DNA from: Ensifer adhaerens
GTDB taxonomy: Bacteria > Pseudomonadota > Alphaproteobacteria > Rhizobiales > Rhizobiaceae
NCBI RefSeq assembly: GCF_002007205.1
Contig: NZ_LAZS01000008.1
Location: 434,001 to 498,000 of the forward strand
Direction: 5' to 3'
Length of the DNA: 64,000 bases
Shown: one piece after another, positions 34,156 to 45,237 of the stretch
How positions within the stretch are numbered: position 1 is the first letter of the stretch
Layout of the letters: each line of letters opens with the position of its first letter
Translations under genes and position numbers: made by a program
Notes under the pieces: model-generated
The model's input: the letters and a program-made list of their open reading frames with translations, nothing else
What the model was told of the DNA's origin: nothing
The model's database searches: none

Positions 34156-35175
34156 TCAGCCGTCCTTGTAGTAGTAGCTGTAGCCGTTGAGCGCCGGCGC
34201 GCCGCCGAGGTGGGCGTAGAGAACGCGAGCCCCCTCCGGGAAGAAGCCCTTGCGGGTAAGGTCGATCATCCCCTGCATGGATTTGCCCTCATAGACCGGG
34301 TCGGTGATCATCGCTTCGGTGCGAGCCGCGAGCCGGATCGCCTCGTTGGTTTCCTCTGATGGTACGCCATAGGCGGGATAGGCGTAATCGGGATTGATGA
34401 CGATCTCGTCTTCGCGGATTGGCCTGCCGAGGCGAACCAGCTCGGCGGTGGAATTGACGATCTGTCGGACCTGGGAACGCGTCTGCTCAAGCGTACCCGA
34501 CGCATCGATGCCGATCACCCGATCGGCGCGGCTTTGCGCAGCAAAGCCGACGATCATGCCGCCCTGCGTGGAGCCGGTGACGACGCAGACGACGATGTAG
34601 TCGAAAGTGAAGCCGAGCTCGTTCTCCTGTGCCGCCACCTCTTCGGCAAAGCCGACGTAACCGAGCGCGCCATATTTGTGCACCGAGGCGCCGGCCGGGA
34701 TCGGATAGGGCTTGCCGCCGGCATCTTTGACCGACTGGATCGCGTCCTCCCAGCTCTTGCGAATGCCGATGTCGAAGCCGTCATCGACCAGCCGGCTGTC
34801 CGCCCCCATCAGCCGTGTCATCAGGATGTTGCCGACACGATCATAAACGGCATCGTAGTGCGGCACCCATTTTTCCTGGATCACAACGCATTTCATGCCG
34901 ATCTTGGCAGCCGTGGCGGCGACCATGCGGGTGTGGTTCGACTGCACGCCGCCGATCGAGACCAGCGTATCGGCGCCGGACGCGATTGCGTCGGGCACGA
35001 TGTATTCGAGCTTCCGGAGCTTGTTGCCGCCCATGGCGAGACCGGAATTGCAGTCGTCGCGTTTCGCATAAATCTCGACCCTGCCGCCGAGCGCCGCCGT
35101 CAGCCGCGGCAGATGCTCGATCGGCGTCGGGCCGAAGGTGAGGGGGTAGCGTTCGAACTTCTCAAGCAGTGACAT
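34156..35175 (-). CDS. acdS: 1-Aminocyclopropane-1-carboxylate (ACC) deaminase
   Basis: The protein has 339 residues from the ATG at 35175 (GGAGG nine bases upstream). It is a fold-type II PLP enzyme with the Schiff-base lysine in [11 protein letters not shown] (K52). Residues that separate true ACC deaminases from D-cysteine desulfhydrases are present: Y295/E296 in DPVYEGKSM and L323 in LYAHLGGAP (E295 and L322 in the usual numbering). The enzyme turns the plant ethylene precursor ACC into ammonia and 2-oxobutyrate and promotes root growth and nodulation. It is divergent from the Lrp-type acdR gene and followed closely by an E1 gene. Confidence 0.95.
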   Translation of the reverse strand: MSLLEKFERYPLTFGPTPIEHLPRLTAALGGRVEIYAKRDDCNSGLAMGGNKLRKLEYIVPDAIASGADTLVSIGGVQSNHTRMVAATAAKIGMKCVVIQEKWVPHYDAVYDRVGNILMTRLMGADSRLVDDGFDIGIRKSWEDAIQSVKDAGGKPYPIPAGASVHKYGALGYVGFAEEVAAQENELGFTFDYIVVCVVTGSTQGGMIVGFAAQSRADRVIGIDASGTLEQTRSQVRQIVNSTAELVRLGRPIREDEIVINPDYAYPAYGVPSEETNEAIRLAARTEAMITDPVYEGKSMQGMIDLTRKGFFPEGARVLYAHLGGAPALNGYSYYYKDG

Positions 35176-35318
35176 TGATCCAGGCCTCCGTGTGAAAATT
35201 GCAGGAGAAGGATAGGCGAAGTCGCGTGAAAGGTGCTCTCTAAGTTGCTGTCCAAAGTTCTCCGGACCGAATAGAATTCCGATCAAGTTTTGTCTTTCTT
35301 CAAAATGCGGGTTAGAAA

Positions 35319-35795
35319 ATGAAAGATTCTTCCGATGACGATTTTGACCGGATCGATCTCAAGATCCTGCGTGCCCTGCAATCCGAAGGACGGCTGACGA
35401 ACGCCGACCTCGCCGAGCGGGTAAACGTCAGTCCGGCGACCTGTCATCGGCGAACACAGAGGTTGTTCGAAGAGGGCCATATCACCGGCGTGAGGGCGGA
35501 GGTCGCGCCGGCAGCGGTCGGTCTTGGAGCGTTGGTGATGGTCGGCGTTGTGCTCGATCGCTCGACGCCCGAGAGCTTTGCGGCCTTCGAGGGCGCGGTG
35601 CTGGAGATGAAGGAAGTGCTCGACTGCAATCTCGTTGCCGGCGACTTCGACTATCTCTTGAAAATCCGGGTCCGAGACATGGCGGACTTCAACAAACTGC
35701 ACGGTCAGAAGCTGATTGCGCTGCCGGGGGTGCGCCAGACGCGCACTTTCTTTGTGATGAAGGAAGTCAAGGAGAACGCCCGGCTGCCGTTCTGA
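35319..35795 (+). CDS. acdR: Lrp/AsnC-family regulator of acdS
   Basis: The protein has 158 residues with an N-terminal HTH ([38 protein letters not shown], in parts) and a C-terminal RAM/AsnC effector domain ([31 protein letters not shown]). Position and family match AcdR, the Lrp-like activator described upstream of acdS in rhizobia and Pseudomonas. The two genes are divergent across a 143-bp region (35176-35318) that must hold both promoters. I did not find a convincing exact operator there. The start at 35319 has only a weak ribosome site. Confidence 0.88.
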   Translation: MKDSSDDDFDRIDLKILRALQSEGRLTNADLAERVNVSPATCHRRTQRLFEEGHITGVRAEVAPAAVGLGALVMVGVVLDRSTPESFAAFEGAVLEMKEVLDCNLVAGDFDYLLKIRVRDMADFNKLHGQKLIALPGVRQTRTFFVMKEVKENARLPF

Positions 35796-35840
35796 CAGTC
35801 GTCGAACGATTGGCCTTTCGCATCGAAGGGCACACGAGAC

Positions 35841-35863
35841 CCGGCACGTCTTCAGCGTGCCGG
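35841..35863. terminator. Hairpin between acdR and the ABC ATPase gene
   Basis: CCGGCACG-tcttcag-CGTGCCGG lies in the 93-bp gap between convergent genes. The 8-bp stem can serve transcripts from both sides. There is no T-run on either side, so efficiency is uncertain. Confidence 0.5.
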
Positions 35864-35888
35864 ATGCGGCCCAATAGGTGCAACCCGG

Positions 35889-37724
<1,836 letters not shown>

Positions 37725-37777
37725 CTCGTCTCCTCCGTCAGATGCTGTGCGTGTCGTTGTCTGGTCGTCGTTGCCGC

Positions 37778-38977
37778 TCAGTCGGGCCAGCGCAGCAGGC
37801 CTGCGAAGCGGCGTGCGTTGCGCTCGCTGAGCGATGTCGCGATGATCTCGTTGGAGCTCCTCGCCTTGTCGAGTTCTTCGGCAAGCCGGCTGGCGACGAT
37901 CGTCTCCTGGCCCGGGTGCAGGTTGCAGGGGTCGAGGTAGAAGTAATTGTGCTCGGCCTCGTGGTCGCGCACGATGATTGGCGGCGTGCCGCGGGCAAGC
38001 GCGTCGGCGAGATCCCAGGCGGTGATATGGGCTTCCTGCGGGTCGATGTTGACGCGCAGCCGGTCGAGCGGGTTGTTGGTCGGGTCGGCCTCGATCACCG
38101 GCTTGATGCCGGGACGGCCGTCGAGCGTCTCTTGCCAGAGATTGAGGTAACCGGTTTCGCGTTCGCGGATGCCGGCGTGGTCACGCGTCTCCCAGGCTTG
38201 GAGCGCCGCCATCACCCCGAGCATGCTTTCCTTGCCGACCTTCATGCCGCGGCCGATGCCGAGGTTCTGCAGGAAGGTTTTGCGCACCAGGTCCTTCTTG
38301 CCGGCGACGATGCCGGAGGTCGGGCCGCCCAGGAACTTGTGGCCGGAATAGAGCACGATGTCGGCGCCCTCATCGAGGAAGATGCGCAGGTCGTATTCCG
38401 AGGCCGCGTCGACGATGACGGGCACGCCCTTCGCATGGCAGACCTCGGCGAATTCCCTGAGGCCGACGAGGCCGTATTGCACGACGTGATGCGAGACGAC
38501 GTAGACGGCGCAGGCCGTGCGTTCGTTGATCGCGCCTTCGATGTGATAGCGATAGGCCGATGTCGCCTGGCCGACGATGACAGGCTTGGCGCCGGCAAGG
38601 CGGATCGCCTGGTCCACGGGCGCGCCGTAGCTCACCACATGGCCCATCTGGAGAATGACCTCGTTCTTCAGGCCGGTCGTATCCGGCAGGCGCTCGATGG
38701 CAGCAAGGTCGCTGCCGGTCATGCAGCCTGCGACCGCAAGGCTGATGCCGGCGGAACAGGAGGCCGTAATGAAGCCGGCCTCGGCACCCGTCAGCCGCGC
38801 AATCACCGGGCTGACCTTGCGCTGCAGGTCGTTGATCTCGACGAACTGCGGCAGTATGCCTGTCATGGCAGTGATCGCTTCCGGGACCACGATCGATGCA
38901 CCGAGGCTGGTCATCGTGCCGGAGACGTTGATTACGGGACGAAGTCCGAGAGCTTCGCGAATGTCACGGTCAGGCAT
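37778..38977 (-). CDS. SelA-like PLP-dependent enzyme (D-glucosaminate-6-P ammonia-lyase / DgaE-type family)
   Basis: The protein has 399 residues from the ATG at 38977, chosen for GGAG six bases upstream. An ATG four codons earlier lacks one. It has the fold-type I layout of the SelA-like family: [17 protein letters not shown] at the N-terminus, the aspartate in [10 protein letters not shown] and the PLP lysine in [14 protein letters not shown]. Relatives include D-glucosaminate-6-phosphate ammonia-lyase and uncharacterised partners of COG3964 amidohydrolases. It is not a selenocysteine synthase, because no selenium genes are nearby. With RidA in the regulon, an ammonia-lyase acting on an amino acid is a reasonable guess. 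Confidence 0.8.
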   Translation of the reverse strand: MPDRDIREALGLRPVINVSGTMTSLGASIVVPEAITAMTGILPQFVEINDLQRKVSPVIARLTGAEAGFITASCSAGISLAVAGCMTGSDLAAIERLPDTTGLKNEVILQMGHVVSYGAPVDQAIRLAGAKPVIVGQATSAYRYHIEGAINERTACAVYVVSHHVVQYGLVGLREFAEVCHAKGVPVIVDAASEYDLRIFLDEGADIVLYSGHKFLGGPTSGIVAGKKDLVRKTFLQNLGIGRGMKVGKESMLGVMAALQAWETRDHAGIRERETGYLNLWQETLDGRPGIKPVIEADPTNNPLDRLRVNIDPQEAHITAWDLADALARGTPPIIVRDHEAEHNYFYLDPCNLHPGQETIVASRLAEELDKARSSNEIIATSLSERNARRFAGLLRWPD

Positions 38978-39029
38978 AGTGGTCTCCATATGATTTTCTG
39001 GCAGGCGATTTTCTGGCGGTCGAAGCGGG

Positions 39030-39069
39030 TAGACTATTCCGTCTTCGCGGAATATCTACCATAGTAATG
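39030..39069. promoter_or_regulatory. Inverted repeat between SelA-like and IclR genes, putative IclR operator
   Basis: TAGACTATTCCG (39030-39041) and CGGAATATCTA (39048-39058) form an 11-bp inverted repeat with one bulged C and a six-base spacer. CCATAGTAATG follows directly (39059-39069). The motifs GGAATAT and CCATAGTWATG recur at the promoter of the binding-protein gene (45238-45279), so one regulator probably binds both. Confidence 0.55.
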
Positions 39070-39182
39070 AAGTATGGGTGAGGCTTTCCGTCATCGAATG
39101 CGACCGCTGGCGGCGGTGCAGCAACGGCAAAGCCCGGCAATTTCCTGATGATGCGCGCTCCAGGCTGCGCAGGAGTGGAACA

Positions 39183-40001
39183 GTGGACAAGACGATGACC
39201 GACGCCGCGCCGAACGACGACATCGAAACGACCGGCAAGCCGCGCCGCTCGCGCGTGAGCGGCATGGATCGCGCCCTGCAGGTGCTCGATTTCCTCTATG
39301 AAACCGGCGCCCCTAGCGGCGTCTATGCCATTGCCAAGGCCGTCGGTGCGCCGCTGTCGACGGCCTACGTCATCGTCGACGACATGGTCGAAAAGAACCT
39401 GCTCAGCCGCGATGCCGATGGTCTCGTCTGGCTCGGCGACCGGCTCTACCATTATGGCCTCGCCTATGCCCGCTCGCTCGATTTCCTCGGTGTCGCCACC
39501 CGCGAGATGCACGACCTCGGCCGTGAAGTCGCCGAAACGATCCAGCTTTGCGGCCGCGACGGCGACTACATGCAGGTGCTTGCCATGGCCGACGGCCCGG
39601 GCCATTTTCAGGTGACCTCGCGCGTCGGTACCCGCGTTCCGCTCAACTGGACGGCCTCCGGGCGCCTGCTCGTCGGTCATCTGCCGGCCGATGAACGGCT
39701 CGAGCTCTTCCGCCGTTGTGCGCGCACCTCGCCGACCGGTCGCGCCGACATCGATCCGGCCGCCCTTTCCGCCCAGGCCGAGAGCGCGCTTGAAGCGCGC
39801 CTTTCGATCCAGGCGGGTGAATCCGATTACGCGGTCGCCTGCGTCGCCGCACCCATCCTCGACGACAAGGGCAATTGCGCCGCCACGATCTCGATCGTTC
39901 TGCCCGAGCAGAAAATCCTCGACGACCGGGCGTTCTACGCCGATCACGTCAGGGTTTCCGCCGAGCGGATCGAGAAGATGATGGGCTGGCGCAGCCATTG
40001 A
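39183..40001 (+). CDS. IclR-family regulator of the transporter/catabolic cluster
   Basis: The protein has 272 residues from the GTG at 39183, which has AGGAG seven bases upstream. An ATG four codons later is the alternative. The N-terminal winged helix is GMDRALQVLDFLYETGAPSGVYAIAKAVGAPLSTAYVIVDDMVEKNLLSR (given by its ends), followed by an IclR effector domain (ETIQLCGRDGDYMQVLAMAD, VGTRVPLNWTASGRLLVGHL). It sits in the middle of the regulon and is divergent from the SelA-like gene. It probably represses or activates both outward transcription units in response to the imported substrate. Confidence 0.9.
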   Translation: MDKTMTDAAPNDDIETTGKPRRSRVSGMDRALQVLDFLYETGAPSGVYAIAKAVGAPLSTAYVIVDDMVEKNLLSRDADGLVWLGDRLYHYGLAYARSLDFLGVATREMHDLGREVAETIQLCGRDGDYMQVLAMADGPGHFQVTSRVGTRVPLNWTASGRLLVGHLPADERLELFRRCARTSPTGRADIDPAALSAQAESALEARLSIQAGESDYAVACVAAPILDDKGNCAATISIVLPEQKILDDRAFYADHVRVSAERIEKMMGWRSH

Positions 40002-40016
40002 TCCGACCTCCCGTCG

Positions 40017-40532
40017 TCACTCGTGAAGAGCGACGATCGCCTCGATCTCGACGGTGATGTTGCCGGGCAGCGACCCGAAACCCACCGCCGAGCGCGCATG
40101 GCTGCCCGCTTCGCCGAAGACGTCCATCATCAGGTCCGAGCAGCCGTTGATGACGCGCGGATGTTCGGCAAAATCCGGAACGGCATTGACCATGCCGAGG
40201 ATCTTGACAATGCGCTTGACCTTTCCGAGGTCCCCCAGCGCGTCATGCATGACGGCCAGCAGGTTGATGCCGGTCAGTCGCGCATGGTCATAGGCGCTGT
40301 CGATATCGACATCGCCACCGACCTTGCCCGCATAGAGATGACCGTCGGGCTCGCGAGGGCCCTGGCCGGAGAGATACAGGATGTTGCCTTCGCGCACATG
40401 CGTCACGAAATTGGCGATCGGCGGCGGCGCCGGCGGCAGGTTGATGCCGAGGGCCTGCAGGCGGTCGTAGGGTGAGACAGCGGCAGGGCTGTCGTTTTTC
40501 GGATCCAGACTGTTCACGCGTTGTCCTGTCAT
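40017..40532 (-). CDS. RidA-family enamine/imine deaminase
   Basis: The protein has 171 residues, somewhat longer than RidA (~130) because of a 20-residue N-terminal extension. The family pattern is YDRLQALGINLPPAPPPIANFV, ILYLSGQGPREPDG and IVKILGMVNAVPDFAEHP, the YjgH/COG0251 variant of about 155 residues. These trimers hydrolyse reactive enamines left by PLP-dependent lyases. It is the last gene of the operon that begins with the binding protein at 45222. Its presence suggests that the SelA-like enzyme releases a 2-aminoacrylate- or enamine-type intermediate. Confidence 0.87.
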   Translation of the reverse strand: MTGQRVNSLDPKNDSPAAVSPYDRLQALGINLPPAPPPIANFVTHVREGNILYLSGQGPREPDGHLYAGKVGGDVDIDSAYDHARLTGINLLAVMHDALGDLGKVKRIVKILGMVNAVPDFAEHPRVINGCSDLMMDVFGEAGSHARSAVGFGSLPGNITVEIEAIVALHE

Positions 40533-40553
40533 TTTTGTATGCTGCGCCTCGGT

Positions 40554-41762
40554 TTAGCGGTAGCTGAAGCCGTGGCTGTGGTCCGGGCATTCGATGTGTT
40601 GCGGCTGGTAGCGGTTGGCGGCGACCACCTCGGTGCCCATCACCGCGTAGCGCGGCTCGAAGAGGCGGTTGAGATGGGCCTCGGCGCCGAGGGAATCGAA
40701 GACCCGGAGTTCGCTATCGACGAGATCGAAGAGGGTGAACTCGGCGCGGGCGCCGACACTCAAGAGATTGTCCATCGAAAGGCGGATAACCGAGGCCGGT
40801 GCCTGGGTCACGGCCTCGACCACTTTCTCGAAGGGCATGCCGACACTCAAGAGCTTCGACATGGTGGTGCCGAGATCCCAGACGGACTGGTTCATGCTGC
40901 GCAGATGCACGTCGGTGGAGATCGAGAAGGGCAGGAGCCCACGGGCGATCGCCACTTCCGCCACGCGGAAGGAGAAGGAGGCGCCGCCGTGGCCGATGTC
41001 GAGGCGGATGCCTTCGCCGGCGCAGCGCTCCGCAAGCTCGAACAGGTCTTCGTCCTCGATGATGCTCGAGCCGGCCTTGCCGTTGAAGCAATGGGTGACG
41101 ATGTCGCCTGGGCCGAGGATTTCGAGCACCTCGTCGTAGAGCGCCGGCGGCTCGCCGACATGCACCATCATGGGGATCTTCAGGATTTTGGCGATCTTCT
41201 TGCCGAGCTTCACCGGGGTCACGCCCCAGGATCCGGTGATCACATGGCTGGCACGCACCTTCAGCCCGACGATGTGCTCGCGGTTTTCCTGGTAGCAGGC
41301 GATGATACGGTCGATGTCGATCGAGCGGATGTCCGAGAGTTCGCTGACGCGGTTGCAGGCGACGAGGCCGATCGAACCGAGATTGAGGAACGCCTTGATG
41401 CGCTCGCGCGACGGCTCGATGATGTATTCGCGGAAGCCATGGAAATTGGCTTCGCCGGCCGAGCCCGCATCGACGATGGTGGTGACGCCGCGCTCCATGC
41501 CGCAAAGCTGCGGACGCACGGAAATGTCGGTGCCGCCGTGCCAGACATGGGCGTGCAGGTCGATCCAGCCGGGCGAAATCCAGGCGCCCTTGCCCTCGAT
41601 GCGACGCATGTCGCCTGATGCCTCCAGGTTCGGGCCGAGGGCTGCGATGCGGCCTTCGCCGTCGACGAGGATGTCGATGGTTTCCGCCGGTGGCACCATG
41701 CCGAAGGCGACGGGCTTCACCTGGCTGATGAGGACCGGACCGTTGCTTTTTTGGTTAGCCAT
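40554..41762 (-). CDS. COG3964-type amidohydrolase / deacetylase
   Basis: The protein has 402 residues with a two-metal amidohydrolase TIM barrel: HxH in IDLHAHVWHGG, a metal-bridging/ligand region in GLKVRASHVI (Lys likely carboxylated), MMVHVGEPP, THCFNGKAG and the late aspartate in FSISTDVH. This is the COG3964 group, annotated as dihydroorotase-like. Characterised relatives hydrolyse acetyl-(R)-mandelate, and others are partners of SelA-like enzymes (EF_0837/AHA_3915 type). It lies three bases after the permease stop, so it is cotranscribed with the transporter. It probably deacylates the imported compound. Confidence 0.85.
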   Translation of the reverse strand: MANQKSNGPVLISQVKPVAFGMVPPAETIDILVDGEGRIAALGPNLEASGDMRRIEGKGAWISPGWIDLHAHVWHGGTDISVRPQLCGMERGVTTIVDAGSAGEANFHGFREYIIEPSRERIKAFLNLGSIGLVACNRVSELSDIRSIDIDRIIACYQENREHIVGLKVRASHVITGSWGVTPVKLGKKIAKILKIPMMVHVGEPPALYDEVLEILGPGDIVTHCFNGKAGSSIIEDEDLFELAERCAGEGIRLDIGHGGASFSFRVAEVAIARGLLPFSISTDVHLRSMNQSVWDLGTTMSKLLSVGMPFEKVVEAVTQAPASVIRLSMDNLLSVGARAEFTLFDLVDSELRVFDSLGAEAHLNRLFEPRYAVMGTEVVAANRYQPQHIECPDHSHGFSYR

Positions 41763-41765
41763 GAC

Positions 41766-42635
41766 TTACAGATCCTTTCTGAGGCGGGGGTCGAGCATGT
41801 CGCGAAGGCCGTCCCCGACCATCTGCAGCGACAGGACCGAAAGAACGATGGCGATGCCGGGGAAGAGCGTCACCCAGTCGGCCTGGCCGATATATTGGCG
41901 GCCGGACGCAATCATCGTGCCCCAGGTCGGGATTTCCGGGCTGACGCCGACACCGAGGAAGGAGAGGCCGGCTTCGGCGAGCATCGCATGGGCAAAGAGG
42001 AAGGTGCCTTGCACCAGGACCGGCGACAGCAGGTTGCGCAGCACATGCCGCGTCATGATGTGCGGCGTCGAGATGCCGAGCGCGCGGGCCGCCTCGACGT
42101 AAGGAAGCTCACGGATGACCAGTGTCGACGCGCGCACCACGCGGGCGAGCCGCGGCGCATAGACGATGCTGAGCGCGATGATCACGGTCGTCAGCGAGGG
42201 GCCCAAGGCCGCGACCAGCGCGATCGCCAGCAGGATGTCCGGGAAAGCCATCATCGCGTCGATGACGCGGGCGATCGGGGTGTCGAGCTTCGGAAAGAAG
42301 CCGGCAAGCAGGCCGAGCACGACGCCGATCACGGTTGCGAGCGTGACGACGGCGGCGCCCACAAGCAGCGACAGGCGGCCGGCATAGATGGTGCGGGAAA
42401 AGACGTCGCGGCCGAATTCGTCGGTACCGAAGAACCATTGCAGGCTCGGCGGCGACAGGCGGTTGACGATCGACAGCTTGCCGGGCGCGTAAGGCGCAAT
42501 CAGCGGCGCGAAGATCGCAAGCAGCACGAAGACGGTGAGCACGATGAGGCCGAAGGCAACGGTCTTGCGCTTCAGCAGGCGGCGGATGAACTTGCGGCCT
42601 TCGCTCTCGTTCGGGGCAGATACGGAAATAGCCAT
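41766..42635 (-). CDS. Peptide/opine-type ABC transporter permease (DppC-like)
   Basis: The protein has 289 residues with a hydrophobic N-terminal anchor (FGLIVLTVFVLLAIFAPLIAPY) and five further helices. The family's OppC_N segment and the EAA loop with EAARALGISTPHIMTRHVLRN are present. FGTDEFGRDVFSRTIYAGR is the expected periplasmic signature of DppC/OppC. Its ATG overlaps the stop of the DppB-like gene (TGATG). It forms the translocation pore with that protein. Confidence 0.93.
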   Translation of the reverse strand: MAISVSAPNESEGRKFIRRLLKRKTVAFGLIVLTVFVLLAIFAPLIAPYAPGKLSIVNRLSPPSLQWFFGTDEFGRDVFSRTIYAGRLSLLVGAAVVTLATVIGVVLGLLAGFFPKLDTPIARVIDAMMAFPDILLAIALVAALGPSLTTVIIALSIVYAPRLARVVRASTLVIRELPYVEAARALGISTPHIMTRHVLRNLLSPVLVQGTFLFAHAMLAEAGLSFLGVGVSPEIPTWGTMIASGRQYIGQADWVTLFPGIAIVLSVLSLQMVGDGLRDMLDPRLRKDL

Positions 42636-43576
42636 CAGTAGCGCACCCTTGGATCAACGAGGAGGTAGAGCATGTCGATCGCGAAATTGATCAGCACGTA
42701 GAGCGCGGCGATGACGAGCAGCGCGCCCTGGATGACCGGATAGTCGCGGCGAAGAACGGCGGAGACGACGAGATTGCCGACGCCCGGCAGGCCGAAGACG
42801 GTTTCGGTGACGACGGCGCCGGAGATCAGCACGGCGGCGGTGAGGCCGATGATCGTCAGGATCGGGATCAGCGCATTCTTCAGCGCGTGCTTCATCACCA
42901 CCTTGCGTTCGCCAAGGCCCTTGGCGCGGGCGGTGCGGATGAAATCGTCACCGAGCACGTCGAGCATCGAGGCGCGGGTGAAGCGCAGGATCAGCGCGGA
43001 GGAGACGACGCCGAGCGCGATTGCCGGCAAGGTCAGGTGATACATGCGATCTGCGAAGGAGGAGCCGGGACCGCCATAACCAGAGACGGGGAACCAGCCG
43101 AAACGCACCGCAAACACCTGGATCAGGATCAGGCCGAGCCAGAAGCTCGGTATGCTCGCCGCCAGCATCGCAAGCGTCGTTGCGGCCTGGTCGACAAAGG
43201 ACCCGCGCCTGTATGCGGCGTAGATTCCGATCGGCAGCGCGATGGCGCAGGCGATCACGATCGAAAACAGAGTGAGGAAGAAGGTCGGCTCGGCACGCTC
43301 TGCCAATGCCGAGGTCACCGGCTGGTTGAGGAAGATCGACTGGCCGAGATCGCCCTGCAGCAACTGCCCGATATAGTAGACATATTGCAGGCCCAGCGAC
43401 TGGTCGAGGCCAAGCCGGGTGCGCAGTTCCGTAATGTCCTCCTGGGTCGCCTCCGGGCCGAGCATGACGGCTGCCGGATCGCCCGGCGTCACCCGGACGA
43501 TGACGAAGACAATGGTGACGACGATCGCCATGACGACGATCATGCCCATCAGCCGCTGGAAGATGTAGCGTAACAT
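42635..43576 (-). CDS. Peptide/opine-type ABC transporter permease (DppB-like)
   Basis: The protein has 313 residues. The start MLRYIFQRLMGMIVVM, the segment FVIVRVTPGDPAAVMLG and the EAA loop with FIRTARAKGLGERKVVMKHALKNALIP are typical of DppB/OppB. Six membrane helices are expected. It starts 116 bp after the binding-protein gene, and the gap holds a strong hairpin likely to lower its expression relative to the binding protein. GAGG precedes the start. Confidence 0.93.
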   Translation of the reverse strand: MLRYIFQRLMGMIVVMAIVVTIVFVIVRVTPGDPAAVMLGPEATQEDITELRTRLGLDQSLGLQYVYYIGQLLQGDLGQSIFLNQPVTSALAERAEPTFFLTLFSIVIACAIALPIGIYAAYRRGSFVDQAATTLAMLAASIPSFWLGLILIQVFAVRFGWFPVSGYGGPGSSFADRMYHLTLPAIALGVVSSALILRFTRASMLDVLGDDFIRTARAKGLGERKVVMKHALKNALIPILTIIGLTAAVLISGAVVTETVFGLPGVGNLVVSAVLRRDYPVIQGALLVIAALYVLINFAIDMLYLLVDPRVRY

Positions 43577-43635
43577 GGTGGCCTCGAACCTTTCCTGTGC
43601 GCCTCAACCGTCGGGACGGAAATGGCGCGCCCTTC

Positions 43636-43670
43636 CGGCGGGCGCCTGACCAATGGCCGGGCGCCCGCCG
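43636..43670 (-). promoter_or_regulatory. Strong intercistronic hairpin between binding protein and permease genes
   Basis: CGGCGGGCGCC (43636-43646) and GGCGCCCGCCG (43660-43670) are perfect 11-bp complements with a 13-base loop. It begins 22 bases after the binding-protein stop, within the operon. Such structures usually protect the upstream mRNA segment and partly terminate transcription, giving more binding protein than permease. Confidence 0.7.
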
Positions 43671-43692
43671 AAGTCCCTGGGAGGGTGGGAGC

Positions 43693-45222
43693 TTACTTCT
43701 TGATCGAAGCGTTCCAGAAATACGGCCACGGGGCCGGCGAGACGCCTTCAAGCGTCTTTGCCTTGGCCGACAGCGCGTTGAAGTCGCCGATCTTGATGAA
43801 GGGCACTTCCTCGAAGATCACCTTCTGCACGTCGGCCCAGAGCGCCACGCGCTTGGCCGGATCGGATTCGGCGTTGAAGGCATCGACCGCCGCGGCGCGC
43901 GCCGGGGTGTCCCAGTTGCCGGGCGCCTTGGTCGACATCATGCCGATGAGGGCCGGTTCCGGCAGGAAGGGGCTGTGGGTGATGTAGATGTCCCAGAGCG
44001 TCGGGTCGGCGCGGTGTTGGGTGAGCGTCGCCCAGTCGACCACCTGCAGATCGACGGTGAAGCCGGCGAGCTTCAGGTATTCGGCCGCAACCTGCGCCAT
44101 CTTGTAGTGGAACTCGTACTGGCGGCTGGTGAGGATGCGCAGCGGCTCGCCCTTGTAGCCGGCGGTCTTCAGCAGTTCGCCGGCCTTTTCCGGATCGGCG
44201 ATATTGTAGGCGCCTTCGGTGCCGGCATCGGTGCGCCAGGTGTACTGCGAGGGGTAAAGGGCCGCGTCGAGCGCATAGAAGTCGGTGGTGCCGAAGGCGG
44301 CCGCCATCATGTCTTCCATGCTGAGCGAAGCGCGGATCGCCTTGCGCAGGTCGAGGTTCTTGGTCATGCCGTTGCCGGAGTTGAGCACGAAGACCGGCCA
44401 GCCGAAGGGTTGCAGCATGACGGCATCGGAGGCGCTCGAACCCTTGACGCGCTCGAAGGATTCGACCGGCAGAGAATCGACATAATCATACTGACCGGAA
44501 ACGGCGGCCTCGACACGGGTGTTCGGGTCCGGCACCGGCACGAAGCGGATTTCGTCGGCATATTGGTGGCGGGCGCCGCCATAGCCGTTGGCCTCGCCTT
44601 CCGGCGACTTGTAGGCGTCGTAGCGGGTCAGCTGGATATACTGGTCGGCCTTGCGCTCCTTCAATTGGTAGGGGCCGGTGCCGACGAAATCGGTCATCGG
44701 CTCGGCCTGCTTTTCCGACGGAAGCACGATTGCTGCGGAGTTGTTGAAGGCGAGCAGCGAGACGAGCGGCGCGTAAGGCGTGTTGAGCGAGATCTTCACG
44801 GTCAGCGGATCGACCGCCTCGATGCCTGAGATCGTCGTTGCCGTCTGCTTGCCGCGCGAGGCGACCTTGGTCCAGCGCTCGAGCGAGGCGACGACGTCCT
44901 TAGAGTCAAGCTCGGTGCCGTCGTGGAACTTGACGTCCGAACGCAGCTTGATCGTGTAGGTCTTGCCGTCGGCGCTGATCTCGGGAAGCGCTGCGGCCAG
45001 AAGCGGCGTCGGCTTCCAGTCCTTGTCGAAGGTGTAGAGGGTCTCGAAGATGTGCTGCGAGACGATGCCGACGAGGTCGGCCGTCGATGCCATCGGGTCG
45101 AGCGTCGGCGGTTCGCCGACGGTCGCGACGTTGATCACGCCACCCTTTTCCTGGGCAAAGGCGAGCGTCGCCGAGGCCACCAATGCTGTTCCGATAAGCA
45201 AGGCAAGTTTAGTCGATTTCAT
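43693..45222 (-). CDS. ABC transporter periplasmic substrate-binding protein (SBP_bac_5, peptide/opine type)
   Basis: The protein has 509 residues with a signal peptide (MKSTKLALLIGTALVASATLAFA) and GGAGGAG before the start. It has the family 5 landmarks: TVGEPPTLDPMASTADLVG, YTIKLRSDVKFHDGTELDSKDVVASLERW (in parts) and VGTGPYQLKE, plus C-terminal lobe elements such as DPAKRVALWADVQKVI. This family takes up di/oligopeptides, opines, nickel complexes or glutathione. With an amidohydrolase and PLP enzyme in the regulon, an acylated amino compound is likelier than plain peptides. It is first in an operon running to 40017. Confidence 0.92.
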   Translation of the reverse strand: MKSTKLALLIGTALVASATLAFAQEKGGVINVATVGEPPTLDPMASTADLVGIVSQHIFETLYTFDKDWKPTPLLAAALPEISADGKTYTIKLRSDVKFHDGTELDSKDVVASLERWTKVASRGKQTATTISGIEAVDPLTVKISLNTPYAPLVSLLAFNNSAAIVLPSEKQAEPMTDFVGTGPYQLKERKADQYIQLTRYDAYKSPEGEANGYGGARHQYADEIRFVPVPDPNTRVEAAVSGQYDYVDSLPVESFERVKGSSASDAVMLQPFGWPVFVLNSGNGMTKNLDLRKAIRASLSMEDMMAAAFGTTDFYALDAALYPSQYTWRTDAGTEGAYNIADPEKAGELLKTAGYKGEPLRILTSRQYEFHYKMAQVAAEYLKLAGFTVDLQVVDWATLTQHRADPTLWDIYITHSPFLPEPALIGMMSTKAPGNWDTPARAAAVDAFNAESDPAKRVALWADVQKVIFEEVPFIKIGDFNALSAKAKTLEGVSPAPWPYFWNASIKK

Positions 45223-45237
45223 GTTTTCTCCTCCTCA

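Noticed and set aside
34156-35175. D-cysteine desulfhydrase instead of ACC deaminase.
   Set aside because: Residues corresponding to E295 and L322 are those of true ACC deaminases, and the divergent acdR supports it.
37778-38977. Selenocysteine synthase (SelA).
   Set aside because: The fold is SelA-like, but no selB, selC or selD is present and the gene sits in a catabolic regulon.
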